In this document: positions 1 to 6,119 of the stretch, piece by piece
Numbering within the stretch: position 1 is the stretch's first letter
Layout of the letters: each line of letters starts with the position of its first letter
Position numbers and translations under genes: made by a program
Notes under the pieces: generated by a model
The model's database searches: none
Told to the model about the DNA's origin: nothing
Seen by the model: the letters and a program-made list of their open reading frames with translations, nothing else
Assembly (NCBI GenBank): GCA_905236365.1
Contig: CAJOPP010000024.1
Span: 1-6,119, forward strand
Length of the DNA stretch: 6,119 nucleotides
Reading direction: 5' to 3'
Origin: an uncultured Lachnospiraceae bacterium
GTDB lineage: Bacteria > Bacillota > Clostridia > Lachnospirales > Lachnospiraceae

Positions 1-789
1 AAATATAACCCTTCAAAAATATTGCGACATTTGGTCATGCCATATCTGGTATTCCAGACATTCTATCTTGTTTTTGATTATTATGTGCTGCCCGATCCGG
101 ACAAGATTTTGGAAATTCAGTTTACAACCCCATATTGGCTGCTCTGGTATCTTCTTGCAACAATTTTCTTTTATCTATTATTGCCTGTAATAACAACTGA
201 TAATAAAACCAGAGCTATTGTCGTAATTGCCATATCCTTTTTGCTCTCCATTTTAGTGGGGCTGGACAATACGGTGGGATACTATTTGTCGCTATCCCGA
301 ACGGTGGTGTTTTTCCCGTTTTTTGTAATGGGCTATTATAGGTCAAATATATTTAATAAAAAAAATCAGGATTCGGTAAACCCCAATATAGTATTCTTAA
401 TCGTACTTTCCGCGGCGATCATTGCAGTCGGCAGTTACTTTATCATTAAGTTAGATGTACCGACGATAGCTTTATTTGGATCATACAGTTATGCAGCGGC
501 AAAGAGTACCGCTGCAATGAGGATGCTTATTGAATTGTGCGCATTGTCCTGGATACTTTTTCTTTTTCTCGTTGTTCCAAATAGGAAATTCTGTTTTCTG
601 ACCACTATTGGGCAGAACACATTATCGATTTTTTTGTTGCATGGTTTTATCCAAAGATTATTTTCCAAATACAACATATTCCTTTATTCGCAGTTTGAAA
701 ACCTTCTGTTAGCCGTGGTGATTGACTGCGTCATCCTAGCCTTACTTGGAAATAAATATGTTGGCAGAATTTTCAAGAAGATATTCTGA
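1..789 (+). CDS. Acyltransferase-3 family membrane protein, 5'-truncated by window edge
   Basis: The reading frame is open from base 1 to the TGA at 787-789, giving 262 visible residues. A TTG at 22 could start a shorter protein, but the frame continues upstream and the region before it reads like family sequence (a basic RHL followed by MPYLVFQTFYLV), so the true start most likely lies outside the window. Roughly eight hydrophobic segments can be seen, at about visible residues 12-30, 45-64, 72-88, 96-113, 130-149, 172-193, 205-220 and 234-250. Two features fit the C-terminal part of the acyltransferase-3 family: the WLLWYLL segment in the second helix, and the late motif IGQNTLSIFLLHGFI. 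These polytopic enzymes transfer acyl groups (often acetyl) to cell-surface sugars, peptidoglycan, lipids or exopolysaccharide. The N-terminal part, where the family's usual catalytic His lies, is missing here, so neither activity nor substrate can be judged. Family assignment is fairly sure; substrate unknown. Confidence 0.8.
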   Translation, partial: KYNPSKILRHLVMPYLVFQTFYLVFDYYVLPDPDKILEIQFTTPYWLLWYLLATIFFYLLLPVITTDNKTRAIVVIAISFLLSILVGLDNTVGYYLSLSRTVVFFPFFVMGYYRSNIFNKKNQDSVNPNIVFLIVLSAAIIAVGSYFIIKLDVPTIALFGSYSYAAAKSTAAMRMLIELCALSWILFLFLVVPNRKFCFLTTIGQNTLSIFLLHGFIQRLFSKYNIFLYSQFENLLLAVVIDCVILALLGNKYVGRIFKKIF

Positions 790-826
790 TCGATCTATAT
801 AATAGGCAATTGCGAAACTATTGATA

Positions 827-878
827 ATCTGCATTTGGATCGTGTAGCTTGTACAATTCCGCAAGCAGATACTTTTTT
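827..878 (+). terminator. Candidate intrinsic terminator after the acyltransferase gene
   Basis: ATCTGC at 827-832 is the inverted complement of GCAGAT at 865-870. TTG at 835-837 can continue the pairing with CAA at 862-864 after a two-base bulge. Two bases later comes a run of six T (873-878). An alternative, smaller hairpin uses GCTTG at 847-851 with CAAGC at 862-866. The stem is short, interrupted and only moderately GC-rich, so termination may be weak. The position, 40-90 bases after the stop codon and just before a candidate promoter, supports the call. Confidence 0.4.
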
Positions 879-879
879 A

Positions 880-907
880 TTGCTTGTTCTTATAGATATG
901 GTAAAAT
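880..907 (+). promoter_or_regulatory. Candidate sigma-A-type extended -10 promoter for the DHH-TIR operon
   Basis: TAAAAT at 902-907 matches the -10 consensus at five of six positions. It is preceded by TG at 899-900 with one intervening base, the extended -10 element common in Gram-positive bacteria. A poor -35 (TTGCTT, 880-885) lies 16 bases upstream; the TG element could make up for it. Transcription would begin around 913-916, leaving a leader of about 55 bases before the ATG at 969. I see no operator-like dyad clearly overlapping it. Confidence 0.5.
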
Positions 908-954
908 ATATAGCGGGTTCTTCGATGGTCGGTCCTGAGGAAACGATAGAGAAA

Positions 955-960
955 AGGTGG
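955..960 (+). promoter_or_regulatory. Ribosome binding site that fixes the DHH gene start
   Basis: AGGTGG differs from the AGGAGG consensus by one base and lies 8 bases before the ATG at 969, which is ideal spacing. The in-frame GTG at 957 sits inside this element. It has no well-spaced ribosome binding site of its own (the nearest, GAGG at 937-940, is 16 bases away), so the ATG at 969 is preferred. Confidence 0.7.
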
Positions 961-968
961 AAAAGAAA

Positions 969-2483
969 ATGCATCTAAATGAGCTTACAAAGTATAATGA
1001 TATAGTGATCCAATGCCACGATAATCCCGATGCGGATGCACTGGCTTCGGGATATGCAGTTTATTGGTATTTGACGAAGATGGGCAAAAGTCCTCATTTT
1101 ATTTATAGAGGACGCAATAAAATAAGTAAAAGTAATCTTCTTATTATGCTGGAGAAGCTGGCTGTTCCGGTAAGCTATGAGCCGGAATTTCATGAGATCC
1201 CGGAACTTTTGATAACTGTGGATTGCCAGTATGGTGAGCGAAATGTTACCCGAACCGAAGCCATGAATGTGGCAGTCATTGACCATCATCAAAGTACGGT
1301 AGATTTGCCCGGGCTCTCGGAGGTACGTAGTCACATGGGATGTTGCGCAACTGTTGTATGGGATATGATTCGCGAGGAAGGAATGACGGTTGATGAGGAT
1401 ATGCTTCTTTCCACAGCCCTATATTACGGATTATATACAGACACGAATAAGCTTTCGGAAGTGGCCCATCCTCTTGACAGGGATATGAGAGATTCACTTT
1501 TCATTAACAAAAGTATCATTATAGAGATGAGTAATTCTAACATTTCTCTCGATGAATTGAGACTGACCGGTAGAGCAATCTTTGATTATGAGTATCACGG
1601 AAATAACAAGTATATTATGATCAAGGCAGAACAATGTGACCCGAATATTCTTGGTGTGATAAGTGATTTTTCCATGGATACGGTTGGCGTTGATATCTGC
1701 TTTGCTTATTATGTGAGTCCGCAAGAAATAAAGTTTTCGGTCAGAAGCTGTACAAAAGAAGTTCATGCAAATGAACTGGCAGCTTTTATTGCAGACGGAA
1801 TCGGTGGCGGCGGTGGCCATATTACTAAGGCAGGAGGAACCGTCAGACCTGAAAAGCTGTTGAAGATTTCGGGTGATGAAACACCGTGTTTAGAAGAACT
1901 TGCGAAGAAAGAGTTTACCAAGCGCATTAACCAATATTTTGCCATGTACAAGATCATTTATGCAAGGGATACTATAATGGATATGTCCAATATGAAAGTG
2001 TATGAGAAACAGCCACAGAAGCTTGGCTGTATTGAGCTTACGGATGTCTTTCCCCTTCATACAATGGTTGAGATAAGAACGCTTGAAGGTGATATTAATG
2101 TGAGGCTGGAAGCAGATAAATATCTTATGATCGGCATTGAAGGAGAAGTGTATCCGATTACGAGGGAGAAACTTGAGAACAGTTACAAATATGTGGATGA
2201 ACCCTATGATAAAGTGTTTGAATATACACCCTGCATAAGAGATGTGTTTACGGGAGAGAAGAAGAATGTTTTAAAATATGCAAAGTCCGTCATAAGCACC
2301 GGTAAAGTCAGGATATATGCCAAACCTTTGGATGAATATGTGAAGCTTTTTACCATGTGGGATGAGGAGAAGTATTATGCGGGAAACCCCGGAGACTATA
2401 TAGCGGTACGCGAGGATGACCCACATGATATCTATATAATAAGCGGACATCTTTTTAGTCAGCTCTACAAGGAGATAAATTGA
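969..2483 (+). CDS. DHH/DHHA1 family phosphoesterase with duplicated PGDY-like C-terminal extension
   Basis: A 504-residue protein from the ATG at 969; an in-frame GTG at 957 would add four residues but lies within the ribosome binding site. The N-terminal half carries the DHH metal-binding motifs: HDNPDAD at residues 17-23, VDC with Asp85, DHH at 105-107, and GLYTDTNKLS at 154-163 with Asp158. The DHHA1 substrate-binding motif, a glycine run followed by HITKAGG, is at 279-290. All expected catalytic residues are present, so it should be an active Mn2+-type phosphodiesterase or phosphatase of the NrnA/GdpP-like superfamily. Substrates known for relatives are nanoRNA, pAp, pGpG and c-di-AMP; the substrate here is unknown. 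There is no signal peptide or membrane helix, so it is probably cytoplasmic. NrnA-type enzymes are usually about 310-350 residues. The extra 200 or so residues (from about 305) hold two similar modules, near 355-407 and 445-502, the second with the signature NPGDYIAV. Its TGA overlaps the ATG of the TIR gene by one base, implying translational coupling. Confidence 0.88.
   Translation: MHLNELTKYNDIVIQCHDNPDADALASGYAVYWYLTKMGKSPHFIYRGRNKISKSNLLIMLEKLAVPVSYEPEFHEIPELLITVDCQYGERNVTRTEAMNVAVIDHHQSTVDLPGLSEVRSHMGCCATVVWDMIREEGMTVDEDMLLSTALYYGLYTDTNKLSEVAHPLDRDMRDSLFINKSIIIEMSNSNISLDELRLTGRAIFDYEYHGNNKYIMIKAEQCDPNILGVISDFSMDTVGVDICFAYYVSPQEIKFSVRSCTKEVHANELAAFIADGIGGGGGHITKAGGTVRPEKLLKISGDETPCLEELAKKEFTKRINQYFAMYKIIYARDTIMDMSNMKVYEKQPQKLGCIELTDVFPLHTMVEIRTLEGDINVRLEADKYLMIGIEGEVYPITREKLENSYKYVDEPYDKVFEYTPCIRDVFTGEKKNVLKYAKSVISTGKVRIYAKPLDEYVKLFTMWDEEKYYAGNPGDYIAVREDDPHDIYIISGHLFSQLYKEIN
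2469..2474 (+). promoter_or_regulatory. Ribosome binding site for the TIR gene, inside the end of the DHH gene
   Basis: AAGGAG lies 8 bases before the ATG at 2483. The stop of the DHH gene (TGA, 2481-2483) and this ATG share one base (TGATG). A TTG at 2480 is in frame one codon earlier but only 5 bases from the site, so ATG is the better start. The arrangement favours coupled translation, with the upstream ribosome terminating on the downstream initiation site. Confidence 0.75.
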
Positions 2484-5400
2484 TGATTGAGCATTATAAT
2501 GCGTTTATTTCATATAAACATGCACCGGAAGATAATAAGGTTGCGGAAGCGGTGCAAAAAGGACTGGAACACTTTCATATCCCGGGGAAGATTCGCAAGA
2601 ATACCGGAATGAAAAAAATCAACAGAATCTTTCGTGATAAGGATGAACTTCCCATTACAAGTGACCTTAGTGATACAATCGCAAAAGCATTGGAGAATTC
2701 AGATTATCTGATTGTAATATGTTCTACAAATACGAAACAATCCGAGTGGGTGCCCAGAGAGATAGAATACTTTCTTAAAAATCACTCAAAGAAAGATATT
2801 TTTACGGTTCTGGTCAATGGCGAACCTTATGATGTGATCCCCGAGATTCTTCTATATGAGGATCGTGTTGAAGCAGATGAGAATGGAAAAGAGCAAAGCG
2901 TCAGAGTTCCCATAGAGCCTTTGTCTTGTGATTACAGGACATCTCTGGGTAAAGCCAATAAGACAGAACTGCCGCGCCTGGCCTGCGGGCTGATCGGTTG
3001 TGGTTATGATGAGTTGATGAATCGTCACAGACAGTACAGGATGAAGCAGCTTACAGCATGTTTTTCCCTGGTGGTTGCAATCATGCTTGGCTTCAGCGGT
3101 TATATGTTATACAGCAGAAATGAGATTCGGAACAATTATCTGGAATCCCTTAGGAACCAATCGAAATATCTGGCAAACGAATCCGGTATTTTTCTGGAAA
3201 AAGAACAACGGATCACGGCATTGCAGCTTGCATTGGAAGCACTTCCGAAGGATGATTCCGATGACAGGCCGATTACCGCAGAGGCGATCCGGGCACTAAC
3301 GGAGGCAACACTTGCTTACGAGGGGAATAACGGTACAAATATCCATGCGGCATGGAATTATCAGATGCCTAATGTCATATCTGATTTTACCGTTTCCGAA
3401 GATGGCAGCACAATAGCAATTCTTGACACCGGAAGCGTGGTGGGTGTCTGGAATACCGAGGGGCATGATAGAATACTGTACCTTGATAATATGGAAGATG
3501 TGGTCCGGGGTATAGAATTTGTGAATGACAATAGTTTGATCATTTGGACGGATCATAAGATGGTTTGTTACGATCTTACATCAAGAGAAGAGAAGTGGAA
3601 TTATTCTATGGAAGATGATTTCTTTAACGATAAAAAGGGACTCACGCTTTTGGAGAATTCTTTCTATATTGGTACATATCATCAAAATTATCTGCAGTTG
3701 GATTCTGAATCCGGCAATCTATTAAGCGAGTTCGCAGTTCCTGAAAAGGAAGGATATGAGAGTCTGAGTATCGTTGAGAGTAAGCTGTCACCGGATGGAA
3801 AGAAGATAGCGTTTAGGGGTATATGTGGTTGGAACAACTATGCTTATGGTATTATAGATATTTCTTCAAGGGAATTAGAGATATCAGAGCTTATGGAAGA
3901 GATGATCAAGGATATTGAATGGGCAGGCAATGATAAGCTTATGGTGGCCAGCACTTATGTGGACGCCTCGGAAAGCATGTCTATCGGTTCGTTTGAATTC
4001 ATTTCCTCCGATCATTCCAAAGTACAATGTATAGACGTTTCGGATCCCACGAAGAAATGGAGTGCGGATTTTATTTGCAATGGGGTTAAGCTCAACAGTG
4101 GATTTATGAACCTGAGTGATCAATCTGTGGCATATTATTCAGGCAATGTCATATCGGTATACGATTTGGAAACGGGGAATGAGCAATTCAGCAATAATGT
4201 GAATGATTCTGTGATCGATGTCAGTGACAAAGATGGAGATGGCAATCCGTTGTATATTACCGAGAATGGTGGATATGCTGTTCCTGCCCTTTCTATAGAT
4301 ACGGATGCTGTATATTATACAAGATACTTTGCCGATGATTTGAGACAGGTGGTCATTAACAACGGGGTATATGTGAGGAGGAAACTGAGTTCTGAAGTAA
4401 TCTACTATGGTGTTCACGTATATGATGAAGACTGGACACCGCTTAGTGATGAAACGGTTCTCACAAATGTCAGTGATAATATAATTCTTAGTGATTCCTG
4501 TCTTGCAGTTGTATCAAAAGATTATGACGGACCGATACTCACCATATTCGGACTGGATGATCATGTTCAGACTGCACAGAGCCGGCTTGAGGGGGAGAAT
4601 ACATATAGCTACAGAATGCTCGGAGTTTTTCGTGACCAAGTATATATGGGATACGATAACGGTGATTATTATAATCTTGTAACAGTTGATGCCCGGGGAA
4701 ATGAAATTAAGAATGATGAATTGTTTAGGATGGCTTCAGCCTTTGATAAATCCTGTACCATGAAGGCGGGAAAGCTTATATATTGTTATATGAATAATGA
4801 TCTGAAAACGATGCTTGTCATAAATGATCTGGAAAGCGGTGAGAGTAAGGAGTGGGCGATACCGGAGGATGCTTCCTTCTTTAAAAATGGACCGGTGTAT
4901 TATGAAGAAGATAAAGTGATATATGTAAGTGGTGATGCCGAGTATATTATTGACGAAGAAAGTGGTAAGGCAAGTAATATCAAAGTACCTGAAGGCTGGA
5001 ACGGTGCCAGCTGCTTTTCTGATGTAAGTGAGGGAGGAGTGATTGCGGTTTCGGACGGGAAACAGATTCTCTTTGTGGATGATCGAAATGGTAATATCGT
5101 AAGTACCATAAGTTGTCCCGGAGTAAAACCCGTGGGAATGACGTTTTTAAATAATGTATTTCTGGTTTTGTGTGATGACGGTAGTCTAAATTGGTACGAA
5201 AAGGACAGCCGAAATTTCATAAAGAAAACCGATGCGTCATTGTACTATGACTTTCGCGGTGTTGTAACATTTGATTATGATCAGGATAGCAATCTGTTGT
5301 ACATTCAGGCGGGAATGCTTACGGACATCATTGATATGGAAAGCGGTGTGGAGATTGCATACGTTGAAAATTGTTTTGGACACCATAAAGGCAGGGATCT

Positions 5401-5560
5401 ATTAATTACTGAGTCCGAAGAATCGGATGATGATATTCAGGTCGGATACTATAAGAGATACACAACGAAGGATCTGATTGAAAAGGCACATCGTATTCTG
5501 CAGGGTGCCGAGTTGTCGGATGAACTGAAATCGCAGTATGGAATAACCCGAGAGGATTGA
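2483..5560 (+). CDS. TIR domain - transmembrane - beta-propeller (WD40-like) protein
   Basis: A 1025-residue protein. Residues 3-150 form a TIR domain: YNAFISYKH (5-13) as first strand and box 1, IFRDKDELP (49-57) leading to a BB-loop-like stretch, SDYLIVICS (73-81), and SEWVPREIEYF (87-97). Glu93 in the WVPRE segment aligns with the catalytic Glu of NAD+-cleaving TIR domains (compare WVHKE in SARM1), so NADase or ADP-ribose-cyclising activity is plausible but unproven. A basic stretch RHRQYRMK (181-188) precedes one hydrophobic helix at about 189-211. By the positive-inside rule the TIR domain is cytoplasmic and the remaining 810 or so residues lie outside. Residues 215-280 are helical, with ALQLALEALP (246-255), like the linker before WD40 repeats in NTPase-WD40 proteins. 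About 12 degenerate propeller strands follow, e.g. DFTVSEDGSTIAIL (301-314), KLSPDGKKIAF (434-444), VISVYDLETG (556-565) and MLVINDLESG (777-786), enough for one large or two smaller propellers. The tail (990-1021) is helical. It is the second gene of an operon with the DHH phosphoesterase. A receptor or defence role is inferred. Confidence 0.85.
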   Translation: MIEHYNAFISYKHAPEDNKVAEAVQKGLEHFHIPGKIRKNTGMKKINRIFRDKDELPITSDLSDTIAKALENSDYLIVICSTNTKQSEWVPREIEYFLKNHSKKDIFTVLVNGEPYDVIPEILLYEDRVEADENGKEQSVRVPIEPLSCDYRTSLGKANKTELPRLACGLIGCGYDELMNRHRQYRMKQLTACFSLVVAIMLGFSGYMLYSRNEIRNNYLESLRNQSKYLANESGIFLEKEQRITALQLALEALPKDDSDDRPITAEAIRALTEATLAYEGNNGTNIHAAWNYQMPNVISDFTVSEDGSTIAILDTGSVVGVWNTEGHDRILYLDNMEDVVRGIEFVNDNSLIIWTDHKMVCYDLTSREEKWNYSMEDDFFNDKKGLTLLENSFYIGTYHQNYLQLDSESGNLLSEFAVPEKEGYESLSIVESKLSPDGKKIAFRGICGWNNYAYGIIDISSRELEISELMEEMIKDIEWAGNDKLMVASTYVDASESMSIGSFEFISSDHSKVQCIDVSDPTKKWSADFICNGVKLNSGFMNLSDQSVAYYSGNVISVYDLETGNEQFSNNVNDSVIDVSDKDGDGNPLYITENGGYAVPALSIDTDAVYYTRYFADDLRQVVINNGVYVRRKLSSEVIYYGVHVYDEDWTPLSDETVLTNVSDNIILSDSCLAVVSKDYDGPILTIFGLDDHVQTAQSRLEGENTYSYRMLGVFRDQVYMGYDNGDYYNLVTVDARGNEIKNDELFRMASAFDKSCTMKAGKLIYCYMNNDLKTMLVINDLESGESKEWAIPEDASFFKNGPVYYEEDKVIYVSGDAEYIIDEESGKASNIKVPEGWNGASCFSDVSEGGVIAVSDGKQILFVDDRNGNIVSTISCPGVKPVGMTFLNNVFLVLCDDGSLNWYEKDSRNFIKKTDASLYYDFRGVVTFDYDQDSNLLYIQAGMLTDIIDMESGVEIAYVENCFGHHKGRDLLITESEESDDDIQVGYYKRYTTKDLIEKAHRILQGAELSDELKSQYGITRED

Positions 5561-5568
5561 CCCGGTGA

Positions 5569-5586
5569 TGTCCGTTTCAGCGGACA
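5569..5586 (+). promoter_or_regulatory. Hairpin abutting the lysA ribosome binding site
   Basis: TGTCCG (5569-5574) pairs perfectly with CGGACA (5581-5586). A further T-G wobble (5575 with 5580) leaves a four-base loop TTCA. There is no T-run after it, so it is not a standard intrinsic terminator. Its 3' arm ends on the first base of AAGGG (5586-5590), the ribosome binding site for the ATG at 5599, so it could tune lysA translation or stabilise a processed mRNA end. Function is inferred. Confidence 0.4.
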
Positions 5587-5598
5587 AGGGATGTATAA

Positions 5599-6119
5599 AT
5601 GACAAAAGTGAAAAAGGATGGGAAAAACATGAGATCTTACATTGAAGAAAGTAATTTTTTTGAGGGCATCAACCCGGAAGAAATTGCCCGGAAATACGGT
5701 ACGCCCGTGTACGTTTACAATGAGAAAAATATCAGGGCACATATGCGGGATGTGGCAAAGGTTATTACCAAATATCCTTATCGTGCCAATTATTCCATGA
5801 AAGCCAACAGTAATCTGGCCATACTTAAGATGGCTTTAGAGGAAGGGCTGAATGCAGACGCTATGTCAGAGGGAGAAATGAGACTCCTGTTGTTGGCCGG
5901 TTTTCCTGCGGACAGAATCTTCTTTGTGCCCAATAATGTGGACAAGTCCGAGTTGCAGTTTGCCATTGATCACGATATTATGGTCAGCCTTGACAGCCTG
6001 GACCAGCTGGAGCTGTTCGGAAGCCTGAATCCGGGCGGAAAATGTAGTGTCCGCATCAATCCCGGTGTGGGCGCCGGACATCACGAAAAAGTGGTAACGG
6101 CGGGAAAGAAGACCAAATT
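5599..6119 (+). CDS. lysA: Diaminopimelate decarboxylase, N-terminal part (3'-truncated by window edge)
   Basis: Catalyses the last step of lysine biosynthesis, decarboxylating meso-diaminopimelate to L-lysine with pyridoxal phosphate, in the cytoplasm. The visible 173 residues are the N-terminal part of a fold-type III (alanine racemase-like) barrel; the family is usually about 410-430 residues. YGTPVYVYNE (33-42) is the typical entry to the barrel. YSMKANSN (65-72) contains the PLP-binding lysine, Lys68 (codon 5800-5802). GLNADAMSEGEM (83-94) follows, and RINPGVGAGHHEK (152-164) is a LysA hallmark. Two starts are possible: ATG 5599, with AAGGG 8 bases upstream, and ATG 5629, with AAGGA (5614-5618) 10 bases upstream. 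The ten extra residues of the longer form are Lys-rich and not obviously conserved, so 5629 could be the true start. It begins 38 bases after the TIR gene with no room for a lysine riboswitch, so it is either read through from upstream or has a promoter inside the TIR gene that I cannot identify. By eye this gene is more GC-rich than the acyltransferase gene. Confidence 0.9.
   Translation, partial: MTKVKKDGKNMRSYIEESNFFEGINPEEIARKYGTPVYVYNEKNIRAHMRDVAKVITKYPYRANYSMKANSNLAILKMALEEGLNADAMSEGEMRLLLLAGFPADRIFFVPNNVDKSELQFAIDHDIMVSLDSLDQLELFGSLNPGGKCSVRINPGVGAGHHEKVVTAGKKTK

Noticed and set aside
788..813. Short palindromes GATCGATC (788-795) and GCAATTGC (806-813)
   Set aside because: They are eight-base palindromes of a kind expected by chance, not repeated elsewhere in the gap and not aligned with the promoter.
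957..968. GTG start at 957 for the DHH protein
   Set aside because: It lies within the AGGTGG ribosome binding site that is ideally spaced for the ATG at 969, and has no good site of its own.
1494..1820. Minus-strand open frame of 108 codons inside the DHH gene, and similar minus-strand frames inside the TIR gene
   Set aside because: They lie opposite strongly supported genes, have no ribosome binding site I can see, and their translations resemble no protein family.
969..2483. Naming the DHH gene nrnA or gdpP
   Set aside because: The catalytic core fits the superfamily, but the long tail and TIR partner are not typical of NrnA, and GdpP has N-terminal membrane, PAS and GGDEF-like domains that are absent here.
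5364..5452. Possible lysA promoter inside the end of the TIR gene (TTGAAA at 5364, CATAAA at 5384, TACTAT at 5447)
   Set aside because: The spacing is wrong (14 bases) or no matching -35 is present; not supportable by eye.
2483..5560. Assigning the TIR gene to the Thoeris system
   Set aside because: Thoeris ThsB proteins are small TIR proteins paired with a ThsA effector; here the TIR is fused to a membrane helix and propeller and no ThsA-like gene is in the window.
5591..5602. Tiny reading frame ATG TAT AAA TGA overlapping the lysA ATG
   Set aside because: It would be a three-residue leader, and the only ribosome binding site (AAGGG, 5586-5590) directly touches its ATG, so initiation there is unlikely.

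Overview
The window looks like a chromosomal fragment of a low-to-mid GC Gram-positive anaerobe, most likely Clostridia and probably Lachnospiraceae. This is inferred from strong AGGAGG-like ribosome binding sites, tightly packed same-strand genes, and the general look of the proteins. It is not proven from sequence alone. All four genes read on the + strand. No RNA gene, insertion sequence, CRISPR array or attachment site is visible.

Layout: (1) Positions 1-789 hold the C-terminal part of an integral membrane acyltransferase of the acyltransferase-3 family; its start lies upstream of the window. (2) Positions 790-968 form the only sizeable intergenic gap. It holds a candidate transcription terminator, then a candidate extended -10 promoter and a good ribosome binding site, so a new transcription unit probably begins here. 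(3) Positions 969-2483 encode a DHH/DHHA1 phosphoesterase with an unusual C-terminal extension of about 200 residues that appears to contain two copies of a small PGDY-like module. (4) Positions 2483-5560 encode a 1025-residue protein with an N-terminal TIR domain, one transmembrane helix and a very long beta-propeller-like C-terminal region. Its ATG overlaps the DHH stop codon by one base. (5) From 5599 (or 5629) to the window end lies the start of lysA, diaminopimelate decarboxylase, a core lysine-biosynthesis gene.

The point of interest is the DHH-TIR pair. The one-base overlap implies translational coupling and a shared function. TIR domains in bacteria often cleave NAD+ or make cyclic ADP-ribose-type signals. 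DHH/DHHA1 enzymes often hydrolyse small nucleotides (c-di-AMP, pGpG, pAp, nanoRNA). The TIR protein is predicted to be anchored in the membrane with its TIR domain inside and its propeller outside. A working hypothesis is a membrane sensor that controls nucleotide-based signalling or NAD+ loss, with a soluble phosphoesterase that processes or removes the nucleotide. This is inference; nothing in the sequence fixes the substrate or trigger. lysA follows after only 38 bases with no convincing terminator, so it may be partly read from the same transcript, although no functional link is evident.
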